From Candidatus Sulfotelmatobacter sp. (lineage in GTDB: Bacteria; Acidobacteriota; Terriglobia; Terriglobales; Acidobacteriaceae): a stretch of 5,227 bases of DNA. Location of the stretch: positions 1-5,227 of the forward strand of contig JASIKQ010000251.1 of NCBI GenBank assembly GCA_030049565.1. The letters run 5' to 3'. Position numbers and translations under genes: made by a program. The notes under the pieces were generated by a model. The model saw only the letters and a list, made by a program, of their open reading frames with translations, was not told the DNA's origin and made no database searches. Positions 1-5,227 of the stretch are shown here, piece by piece; position 1 is the stretch's first letter, and each line of letters starts with the position of its first letter.

Positions 1-1
1 A

Positions 2-169
2 TACGCGGAGGCTTGCCATCAAGAGATGCGCTACGCGATAACCTTAGTGCCCATGGACACGTACGTCTGTGAGCTGCATCACAATGAAGTGGTTGCCGCT
101 AGAATAAGCTGTGTGGAGTGGGGAAGCCCGGCGCTCGCCGGGGGTGTTTCCCTGCCAGATTTAGAATGA
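2..169 (+). CDS. Possible 3' end of an unidentified gene upstream of hypF (partial)
   Basis: This frame is open from the left edge to a TGA at 167-169, giving about 55 visible codons; the 5' end lies outside the window. The tail contains the segment TYVCELHHNEVVAARISCVEWG and ends in SLPDLE. I do not recognise the family. It does not resemble the C-termini of HypC, HypD or HypE. The main reason to think it real is that its stop overlaps the hypF ATG at 166 in an ATGA junction, the same arrangement as hypA-hypB further on, which would make it the preceding gene of the hyp operon. Against it, the last 17 codons cross a strong inverted repeat (121-152), so this end may be fortuitous. The other two forward frames close early, frame 1 at 70-72 and frame 3 near 37-39, so this is the only forward frame open across the region. 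Confidence 0.35.
   Translation, partial: YAEACHQEMRYAITLVPMDTYVCELHHNEVVAARISCVEWGSPALAGGVSLPDLE
121..152 (+). repeat. Inverted repeat / hairpin just upstream of hypF
   Basis: The arms CCCGGCG (127-133) and CGCCGGG (136-142) are perfectly complementary, most likely folding as a 6-bp stem with a GCTC loop. Outside them, GGGAA (121-125) pairs with TTCCC (148-152), giving a longer interrupted stem. The structure ends 13 bases before the hypF ATG at 166. No T-tract follows, so it is not a typical rho-independent terminator. It could be a dispersed palindromic element, an mRNA structure that tunes hypF translation, or a chance feature of GC-rich coding sequence. Confidence 0.5.
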
Positions 170-2457
170 ACGATGCTGATCAAAGCATGTCCAGCGCATG
201 TTCGATTCGAGTTCGCGGCGTGGTGCAGGGCGTGGGATTCCGCCCGTTTGTGTATCGGTTAGCGCGCGCGAACACCCTCACGGGATGGGTGCTGAACGGG
301 GAAGAAGGAGTTGAAATTTATCTTGAGGGCAGTGAGCTACGGCTTCAGGCTTTTGTACGCGAATTGCAAACCCAGCCTCCTCCCGCGGCGACGATTGCGG
401 AAATCGAGGTGCACCCTGCTGCTCCGCTGGGGTTAAGCGACTTCTCGATTCGTGAGAGCGAACGGAAAGATGCACCCACGGTTCGCATCTCACCCGATCT
501 TCCGGTTTGCAATGAATGTCTGCGCGAGCTCTTTGATCCCATAAATCCGCGCTACCAGTATGCCTACATAAACTGCACGAACTGCGGACCTCGCTACACG
601 GTGGTTCTTGGGCTGCCCTACGACCGTCCAAAAACCACGATGAAAGATTGGCCGCTGGATGAATATTGCGCATCGGAATACCGCGACCCCGGCAACCGCC
701 GTTTTCATGCGCAGCCGGTGGCGTGCCCGACTTGTGGACCTTTTTATTATCTGCATCAGGCGGATTCCAGCGATGGCGCGGCGATCAGAAATGACGAAGC
801 AATCCGGAAAGCGTCAGAGTTGTTGAACCATGGCTGCATTCTGGCGGTGAAAGGATTGGGGGGATACCATCTCGCCTGCGATGCGCGCAATCCGGCGGCG
901 GTGACGGCGTTGCGCGAGCGCAAGTACCGTAAAGAGAAACCATTTGCGCTGATGGCCAAGGACCTTGCAACCGCTAAAAAATTGGTCGAGCTTTCGGCAG
1001 ATGCGGAAAGTCTGATTCTTTCCAGCCCGCGGCCTATTGTGCTTGCGCCGGCGAAGGTTAAACTTTTGGGAATCGCACCTGACAACAACGAGCTCGGAGT
1101 GATGCTGCCTTATACGCCGTTGCACTATCTGCTTTTCGCGGCGGGCGCACCTGATGCCTTAGTGATGACCAGCGCGAATCGATCCAGTGAGCCGATTGCA
1201 TATGAAGATGATGATGCACTGACGAGTCTTGCAGAAATTGCCGATGCCTTCTTAATTGGCCAGCGTCCAATCGCGCGGAGGGTTGATGATTCGGTGGCCC
1301 GAGCCGGGGCTTTCGGTCCGGCCATTCTACGGCGCTCGCGCGGCTATGCGCCGGGGGCGGTTGCGACGTTGCCGATCGAACGGCCATTGCTGGCCGTCGG
1401 CGCAGATTTGAAGAATACGGTTACGCTTGCAGTCGATGGACAAGCATTTGTCAGCCAGCACATTGGCGATCTCGAGTACTACGAAGCCTTCCGCGCCTTC
1501 GAGGAAACCATTGGCGACCTGGTTTCGATGTATGCGGTGCGGTGGGAAGATTTATTGGTCGTGCATGATGCGCATCCGCAGTATGCTTCCACGACCCATG
1601 CGCTGGCTCTGCCGGTTGGCGACAAAATTGCGGTGCAGCACCACCGTGCCCACATTGCTTCCGTGCTTGCGGAAAAGGGCGCGTGGGAGAAGCGCGTGGT
1701 TGGCGTCAGCTTCGACGGCACTGGATATGGCGACGACGGCTCGATCTGGGGCGGAGAGATTTTTGCCGGCAGCGTAAAAGAAGGTTTTCAGCGGGTTGCG
1801 CATCTGCGAAAGGCCATTCTTCCCGGCGGCGATGCGGCGGCACAATTCCCCGTGCAGGCGGCCGCGGGATTTCTCAACCAAGTTGAAGGATCGCCTAATT
1901 TGGCCGAGTCCCCGTTCAATTTTCCCAGCCGATATGCGCAGTCGCTGAGGTTGGTGCGAAAACAGGTGCGAACCTTTGGCACGACTTCCGTGGGAAGATT
2001 GTTCGATACGGCTGCGGCTCTGCTTGGCTTCACGCGTGAAATTACCTTTGAAGGGCAGGCGGCGATGTGGCTGGAGCAGCTCGCGCAAGCAGCGCCATCA
2101 GTAGAGGGCTACCCATTTCCATTCGTGGACAGGGAACTAGATTTCCGGCCTTTATTGCTGGCTGTGGCGAACGATCGTAAACATGGCAGAGATGTCCGCG
2201 AGATTGCGCGTGCCTTCCAGCGCGGCGTGGCGCAGGGGCTTTGCGAATGCGTGGGCTCAATCTGTGCATCTGCTGGAACTGATACGGTTGTGCTTTCGGG
2301 CGGAGTTTTTCAGAATGAACTGCTACTGCGGGATTTGAAATCGCTGCTGGCGCCGCAATTCACCATCTGGACCAACCACGCTGTGCCGGCAAATGACGGT
2401 GGAATCAGCCTGGGCCAGGCCGCGCTGGCCGCGTTCGCGAGCTCTGAGAGGCAGTGA
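166..2457 (+). CDS. hypF: HypF, carbamoyltransferase for [NiFe]-hydrogenase maturation
   Basis: HypF is a cytoplasmic enzyme that uses carbamoyl phosphate and ATP to form carbamoyl-adenylate and passes the carbamoyl group to the C-terminal cysteine of HypE, the source of the CN ligands on the hydrogenase iron. From the ATG at 166 the protein has 763 residues, normal for the family. An N-terminal acylphosphatase domain shows VQGVGFRPF with R26 and the conserved N44. A zinc-finger region has C115/C118, C137/C140 and C187/C190, but the fourth pair is D165-x2-C168 where CxxC is usual. A YrdC-like domain follows (about 205-395: KYRKEKPFALM, SANRSSEP at 336-343). The C-terminal Kae1-like domain has HHRAH (H492 and H496 as metal ligands), SGGVFQN (711-717) and NDGG (D744). 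The start at 166 overlaps a possible upstream stop (ATGA). ATG 187 also leaves the domain intact, and GTG 118 would add 16 residues unlike the family. No clear ribosome-binding site precedes 166. hypA starts 4 bases downstream. Confidence 0.96.
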   Translation: MNDADQSMSSACSIRVRGVVQGVGFRPFVYRLARANTLTGWVLNGEEGVEIYLEGSELRLQAFVRELQTQPPPAATIAEIEVHPAAPLGLSDFSIRESERKDAPTVRISPDLPVCNECLRELFDPINPRYQYAYINCTNCGPRYTVVLGLPYDRPKTTMKDWPLDEYCASEYRDPGNRRFHAQPVACPTCGPFYYLHQADSSDGAAIRNDEAIRKASELLNHGCILAVKGLGGYHLACDARNPAAVTALRERKYRKEKPFALMAKDLATAKKLVELSADAESLILSSPRPIVLAPAKVKLLGIAPDNNELGVMLPYTPLHYLLFAAGAPDALVMTSANRSSEPIAYEDDDALTSLAEIADAFLIGQRPIARRVDDSVARAGAFGPAILRRSRGYAPGAVATLPIERPLLAVGADLKNTVTLAVDGQAFVSQHIGDLEYYEAFRAFEETIGDLVSMYAVRWEDLLVVHDAHPQYASTTHALALPVGDKIAVQHHRAHIASVLAEKGAWEKRVVGVSFDGTGYGDDGSIWGGEIFAGSVKEGFQRVAHLRKAILPGGDAAAQFPVQAAAGFLNQVEGSPNLAESPFNFPSRYAQSLRLVRKQVRTFGTTSVGRLFDTAAALLGFTREITFEGQAAMWLEQLAQAAPSVEGYPFPFVDRELDFRPLLLAVANDRKHGRDVREIARAFQRGVAQGLCECVGSICASAGTDTVVLSGGVFQNELLLRDLKSLLAPQFTIWTNHAVPANDGGISLGQAALAAFASSERQ

Positions 2458-2461
2458 GGGA

Positions 2462-2803
2462 ATGCACGAACTTTCCATCGCAATGAGCATTATCGATGTG
2501 GTCGCAGAAGAGGCTGCCCGGCAGCAAGCACGCGTGGATGCCGTACACTTGAAGGTTGGCGTTCTCTCGGGAGTAGTTGCCGATGCGTTGCAGTTTTCCT
2601 ACGAAATGGCGTGCCGGGACACACCATTGCAAGGATCGCGATTGGTCATAGAGGAGATCCCGATCGTGGTGTTCTGTTCGCGCTGTCAGGTTGAGCGCAC
2701 GCTGGAGTCGATGCAACTATTTTGCTGTCCGGAATGTGGGACGCCGAGTGGCGATCTCAGACATGGCAAGGAACTTGAAGTGGTCGCCCTGGAGATACAA
2801 TGA
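2462..2803 (+). CDS. hypA: HypA, nickel metallochaperone for hydrogenase maturation
   Basis: HypA is a small cytoplasmic zinc protein that works with HypB to insert nickel into the [NiFe]-hydrogenase large-subunit precursor. The 113 residues match the usual family length. The protein begins MHELSIA, and the start is fixed by function because H2 and the adjacent N-terminus form the nickel site. The structural zinc site is C72-x2-C75 and C89-x2-C92 (CSRC, CPEC); an extra cysteine, C88, directly precedes the second pair. The Val/Leu-rich stretch around 26-37 (VDAVHLKVGVLSG) is the family-typical core strand. It starts 4 bases after the hypF stop; GAGAGG at 2446-2451, inside the hypF end, is the probable ribosome-binding site, spaced 10 bases, and a second purine run abuts the ATG. 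The stop overlaps the hypB start, which indicates translational coupling. Paralogues such as HybF have the same architecture, but the hypF-hypA-hypB context favours HypA. Confidence 0.96.
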   Translation: MHELSIAMSIIDVVAEEAARQQARVDAVHLKVGVLSGVVADALQFSYEMACRDTPLQGSRLVIEEIPIVVFCSRCQVERTLESMQLFCCPECGTPSGDLRHGKELEVVALEIQ

Positions 2804-3507
2804 CGAGCCCTGAACCGCGGCTGGTGGAAGTTCGGAAGAATATTTTGAAGCAGAACGATCTGACCGCCCGTGCGTTGCGCGCCCGCTTCCGCGGGGCGGG
2901 AGTATTCGTGGTGAGCCTGGTTTCGAGTCCGGGCTCGGGGAAGACGACATTTCTAGAAAAGACCCTGACTTTGCTGCGCCCTCGCTATCGTGTAGCCGCG
3001 CTGGTTGGAGATCTGGCGACAGAAAACGATGCCACACGGCTGGCGCGCAGTCGGGCGCCAGTGAAGCAGATCATTACCGGTACGCTGTGCCATCTTGAAG
3101 CTGCGATGGTCGAAAAAGCTGTAGCCGAGGCGGCATGGAATTTGAGTGATCTTGATTTTCTGTTTATCGAGAACGTCGGCAATCTGGTTTGTCCTTCCTC
3201 CTACGATCTCGGCGAAGATTTGCGGATAGTGCTGCTTTCGGTGACGGAGGGCGAAGATAAGCCGCTGAAGTATCCGACGATATTTAATAGTGCTGACGTG
3301 GCCATTGTTACCAAGAACGATCTGGCAGGGGCCGTGGAATTCGATTCGCAAGCCGCCCTGCGTAATATTCAAGCGGTTCGGCCGGGCATGAAAGTATTTC
3401 AGCTTTCTGCAAAATCTGGCGCCGGATTGAACGAATACCTGCAATTCCTTGCACAGCGCCTTGCGGAGTCACGGGCGACTGTGAACGAAAATGCCGCCCG
3501 CGTATGA
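2800..3507 (+). CDS. hypB: HypB, GTPase for nickel insertion into [NiFe]-hydrogenase
   Basis: HypB is a SIMIBI-class GTPase that couples GTP binding and hydrolysis to nickel transfer together with HypA. The 235-residue protein has a Walker A loop (SSPGSGKTT, 42-50), GDLATENDATR (70-80), the metal-site motif TGTLCHLEA with C97 and H98, ENVGNLVCP (124-132) with C131 as the third metal ligand, TKND (171-174) for guanine recognition and SAKSG (203-207). The conserved Cys-His-Cys site in the GTPase domain is therefore complete. The N-terminus (about 1-30) has neither the CxxCGC high-affinity nickel motif of the E. coli type nor a histidine-rich storage stretch of the rhizobial type. The ATG at 2800 overlaps the hypA stop (ATGA) and has GGAG at 2791-2794, 5 bases upstream. 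The gene ends the plus-strand unit and converges on the nickel permease. The related UreG GTPase lacks this CH...C arrangement, so HypB is secure. Confidence 0.96.
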   Translation: MTSPEPRLVEVRKNILKQNDLTARALRARFRGAGVFVVSLVSSPGSGKTTFLEKTLTLLRPRYRVAALVGDLATENDATRLARSRAPVKQIITGTLCHLEAAMVEKAVAEAAWNLSDLDFLFIENVGNLVCPSSYDLGEDLRIVLLSVTEGEDKPLKYPTIFNSADVAIVTKNDLAGAVEFDSQAALRNIQAVRPGMKVFQLSAKSGAGLNEYLQFLAQRLAESRATVNENAARV

Positions 3508-3538
3508 TCGGCTGTAGTGAGCAATCCGGGATGCTGTA

Positions 3539-3584
3539 AGAAGCGAGATTCCTCGCTTCGCTCGGAATGACAGAAGCGAGATTC
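3539..3584. repeat. Palindromic intergenic repeat of the 'CHSERSEE' type
   Basis: GAAGCGAG (3540-3547) and CTCGCTTC (3552-3559) form a perfect 8-bp hairpin with an ATTC loop. The 13-base unit AGAAGCGAGATTC occurs at 3539-3551 and again at 3572-3584, so the second copy can pair with the same CTCGCTTC arm and two hairpins are mutually exclusive. ATTCC (3548-3552) and GGAAT (3564-3568) form a further inverted repeat. On the minus strand the region reads CHSERSEESRF, a translated signature I recall from dispersed repeats in several bacterial phyla, including Acidobacteriota. It lies in the 94-base gap between the convergent hypB and permease genes. It may act as a bidirectional transcript end or mRNA stabiliser, but no T-tract supports a classical terminator. 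Confidence 0.7.
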
Positions 3585-3601
3585 GTGCAAACTGACTTTG
3601 G

Positions 3602-4696
3602 CTATGGTTGGACCTCTACTTCGAGGTCATCAAATCTGCGCCATTTGTAGAATGCAATCGACAACACCCAGCTCAAGGCGAAAAGACTCACGATGAAATA
3701 TCCCAATGTACCGAAATTGTCGTTGAGTCTTGCGATGCCCTCCCAGAACCAGCCTTTGAGCTGAAAGTGCGAGGCCAAAAGTCCGAGAGCCTCTATTCCT
3801 CCGACTACGAGTGCGACCAAAACAGAAACGCAGGTAATGGTGAGGTTGTAATAAAGCTTGCGAATCGGCTTCACGAAGGCCCATCCGTACGCTCCCAACA
3901 TGAGGATGTTGTCGGTGGTATCGATGAGCGACATTCCGGCCGCGAAGAGAATTGGGAAAACCAGGATCGCCCAAAATGACAAACCCCTTGCAGCTTCCGC
4001 CGCGGAAATTCCAAGCAGGCCGATCTCGGTGGCAGTGTCGAATCCGAGGCCGAAAAGAAAACCGAGAGGATACATGTGCCAACTGCGGCGAATCATGTGG
4101 AACATCGGACGGAAAAGCCGCGCCAGCAGACCGCGCCCGCCCAGCAACATATTGAAATCTTCCTCGACGTAAGGCTCGCCGCGACGCACTCGCACGAAGG
4201 TGTGATAAACCGACCGCAGAATGAAGAGATTCACGATGGCGATGGCGAATAGAAAAAATGCCGAAACCAATACGCCAATTACCGAGGCGATGCTTCGGAA
4301 TGCATCTAGACGATGTTGCAGGGCCAGGGCCGCTCCGGCAATGGCCGCCGCGCCCAAAACAACTACGGTTGAATGACCGAGGGAAAACATAAATCCCACT
4401 GCCACAGGCCGCTTTCCATCTTGCATCAGCTTGCGCGTGACATTATCGATAGCCGCGATGTGATCGGCATCCACCGCGTGGCGCAGGCCAAAACTGTAGG
4501 CAAGCAGCGCAGTTCCCAGCAGGACCGGGTAACGGTGGAAGGCGACGACGGCCCAGATCCACGCGCTTAAATTAAAGACCAGCAGGATTGCGTAAATCGC
4601 AACGATACGGCCACGAAGATTCTCCGCTTCATCGTTAAACAAGGCAGTGAGTTTGCTTCGGCCGATTGCGCTCACGTTGAGAGATTCACTTTTCAA
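3602..4696 (-). CDS. NiCoT-family (HoxN/NixA type) nickel/cobalt permease
   Basis: This is a high-affinity inner-membrane importer of Ni2+ (and possibly Co2+), a secondary transporter with typically eight transmembrane segments. The 364-residue product has all family signatures: RHAVDADHIAAIDN (72-85), which holds the metal-selective His/Asp residues of helix II; FSLGHST (104-110); LGFDTATE (217-224); and LIDTTDN (257-263). Hydrophobic segments are visible near 32-53, 58-70, 97-122, 136-162, 210-232, 240-256, 284-308 and 332-350. A charged loop (about 165-207) separates the two halves, as in HoxN/NixA. The longest start is TTG at 4696; an in-frame stop lies ten codons upstream and there is no ATG between. 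GTG at codon 8 (4675) is an alternative, and neither has a clear ribosome-binding site. Proximity to hypA and hypB makes nickel for hydrogenase the likely substrate, but the sequence alone does not exclude cobalt. It is convergent with hypB and co-directional with the receptor gene upstream. Confidence 0.93.
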   Translation of the reverse strand: MKSESLNVSAIGRSKLTALFNDEAENLRGRIVAIYAILLVFNLSAWIWAVVAFHRYPVLLGTALLAYSFGLRHAVDADHIAAIDNVTRKLMQDGKRPVAVGFMFSLGHSTVVVLGAAAIAGAALALQHRLDAFRSIASVIGVLVSAFFLFAIAIVNLFILRSVYHTFVRVRRGEPYVEEDFNMLLGGRGLLARLFRPMFHMIRRSWHMYPLGFLFGLGFDTATEIGLLGISAAEAARGLSFWAILVFPILFAAGMSLIDTTDNILMLGAYGWAFVKPIRKLYYNLTITCVSVLVALVVGGIEALGLLASHFQLKGWFWEGIARLNDNFGTLGYFIVSLFALSWVLSIAFYKWRRFDDLEVEVQP

Positions 4697-4774
4697 TTGC
4701 TGTAGGTGATCACTTCTATCGTTCTACCGTTCGCCGGTATAACGGCGCGACCGTGCACCACAGAATGCACGCAT
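4697..4774 (-). promoter_or_regulatory. Upstream region of the nickel permease with three short inverted repeats
   Basis: The 78 bases between the receptor stop and the permease TTG hold three dyads. CGTGCA (4752-4757) and TGCACG (4766-4771) are separated by 8 bases. CGCCG (4732-4736) and CGGCG (4743-4747) flank GTATAA. GTGATCAC (4706-4713) is a perfect 8-base palindrome about 10 bases before the permease start. Any of these could be an operator for a metal-responsive regulator, or the first could be a weak end-of-transcript hairpin for the receptor gene, though it lacks a T-tract. I do not see the E. coli-type NikR operator (GTATGA-N16-TCATAC). TATACC on the minus strand (4736-4741) could be a -10 element, but no good -35 precedes it. 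Confidence 0.35.
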
Positions 4775-5227
4775 CTAGAAACTGAATTTTGCAGCGGCCT
4801 GCATCAATCGAGGTGCCGCCGCGCTGACGACTTGTCCGAAGTGGGGATCGTTGACTTCTCCATCCACCGAGGCGGCCCCATAGAATTGCGCATGATTGAA
4901 CGCGTTGAAGGCCTCGAGACGGAATTCGAGCGATTTCGATTCGGTGATTCGCGTGATCTTCGTCAATGTCATATCAAAGTTGCTGATGCCGGGGCCGTAA
5001 AAGAAGCGGCGCGGCACATTCCCTAGCTGCCCTGGTGTCTCTGTAGCGAATGCGGCATGTGAGTTGTTGAATTCTGGACGTCCGTTGCGCGGGTTCGCGT
5101 CGATATCGAGCGGCGCGCCGTGATATTCGGGCGTATCCAGAAGGTAGTTGTTGATGCCGTTCCCAAGGGTCCCCAGCAGTGAATTGTCCGAGTCATCGTA
5201 GAGCGTGACGGGGAATCCGGTGCTGAA
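4775..5227 (-). CDS. C-terminal part of an Oar-like TonB-dependent outer-membrane receptor (partial)
   Basis: The frame is open from the right edge to a TAG at 4775-4777, giving the last 150 residues; the N-terminal part, including signal peptide, plug and most of the barrel, lies outside the window. The fragment carries VPRRFFYGPGISNFDMTLTK (71-90), then FRLEAFNAFNHAQFYG (102-117), FGQV (130-133), APRLMQAAAKFSF at the end. These are characteristic of the closing beta strands of the large carboxypeptidase-regulatory-like/Oar-type TonB-dependent receptors abundant in Acidobacteriota. The terminal phenylalanine is the usual outer-membrane assembly signal recognised by the Bam machinery. Such proteins import large or scarce ligands with energy from TonB-ExbB-ExbD. 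The ligand cannot be told from this end. It lies 78 bases upstream of the permease on the same strand, so a role in metal uptake is possible but unproven. The GTG at 5017 is internal and not the true start. Confidence 0.88.
   Translation of the reverse strand, partial: FSTGFPVTLYDDSDNSLLGTLGNGINNYLLDTPEYHGAPLDIDANPRNGRPEFNNSHAAFATETPGQLGNVPRRFFYGPGISNFDMTLTKITRITESKSLEFRLEAFNAFNHAQFYGAASVDGEVNDPHFGQVVSAAAPRLMQAAAKFSF

Noticed and set aside
1427..1777. A 116-codon plus-strand frame inside hypF
   Set aside because: It is a shifted reading of the Kae1-like domain, and the HypF frame is continuous through the region, so there is no frameshift.
1552..2088. A 178-codon open frame on the minus strand inside hypF
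   Set aside because: It is fully antisense to conserved HypF sequence including the HHRAH motif, its product is Arg/Ser-rich and resembles no family, and long antisense frames are expected in GC-rich genes.
2953..3444. A 163-codon open frame on the minus strand inside hypB
   Set aside because: It is opposite the HypB GTPase motifs, and its translation has no recognisable domain or start context.
3539..3584. Possible mini CRISPR array, because a 13-base unit is repeated with regular spacing
   Set aside because: There are only two copies, the unit is too short, the 'spacer' contains the complementary arm, and no cas gene is present.
3399..3590. A small minus-strand frame beginning MHESRFCHSERSEESRF
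   Set aside because: The recognisable peptide is the translated intergenic repeat, and the rest is antisense to the hypB 3' end; it is not a gene.
4706..4750. Possible metal-sensing riboswitch (NiCo or cobalamin type) before the permease
   Set aside because: The leader is too short and lacks the multi-stem junction of the NiCo class and the conserved B12-box sequence of cobalamin riboswitches.
4706..5026. A 106-codon plus-strand frame across the permease-receptor gap
   Set aside because: It is antisense to the conserved receptor C-terminus, and its product has no family resemblance.

Overview
The window carries two convergent transcription units that fit together as a nickel supply and [NiFe]-hydrogenase maturation region. 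The source looks like a bacterium of the phylum Acidobacteriota. This rests mainly on the partial gene at the right edge, whose product ends like the large Oar-type TonB-dependent outer-membrane receptors that are very numerous in that phylum. Moderately high GC and an intergenic repeat of the 'CHSERSEE' type agree with it. No taxonomic marker gene is present, so the assignment is an inference.

Left part, plus strand: an unidentified reading frame runs in from the left edge and ends at 169. It is followed by hypF (166-2457), hypA (2462-2803) and hypB (2800-3507). The first and third junctions are 4-base ATGA overlaps, and hypF and hypA are 4 bases apart, so the three hyp genes look like one translationally coupled operon. 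HypF makes the carbamoyl/thiocarboxamide precursor of the cyanide ligands on the hydrogenase iron. HypA and HypB deliver nickel afterwards. hypC, hypD, hypE and the hydrogenase subunits are not in this window.

Middle: the 94 bases between hypB and the next gene hold a palindromic, partly duplicated repeat (3539-3584) that separates the two convergent units.

Right part, minus strand: a NiCoT-family (HoxN/NixA) nickel/cobalt permease (3602-4696), probably starting at TTG. Upstream of it is a 78-base gap with three short inverted repeats, then the 3' end of an Oar-like TonB-dependent receptor (4775 to the right edge).

Together the genes suggest nickel import across the inner membrane by the permease, hand-off by HypA/HypB to the hydrogenase large subunit, and HypF in ligand synthesis. 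HypB lacks the N-terminal nickel-storage and high-affinity motifs of some relatives, which fits reliance on a dedicated importer. I see no new defence or mobile system. The points most worth a second look are a cysteine-to-aspartate change in the HypF zinc-finger region, the hairpin just upstream of hypF, and the dyad-rich region upstream of the permease.
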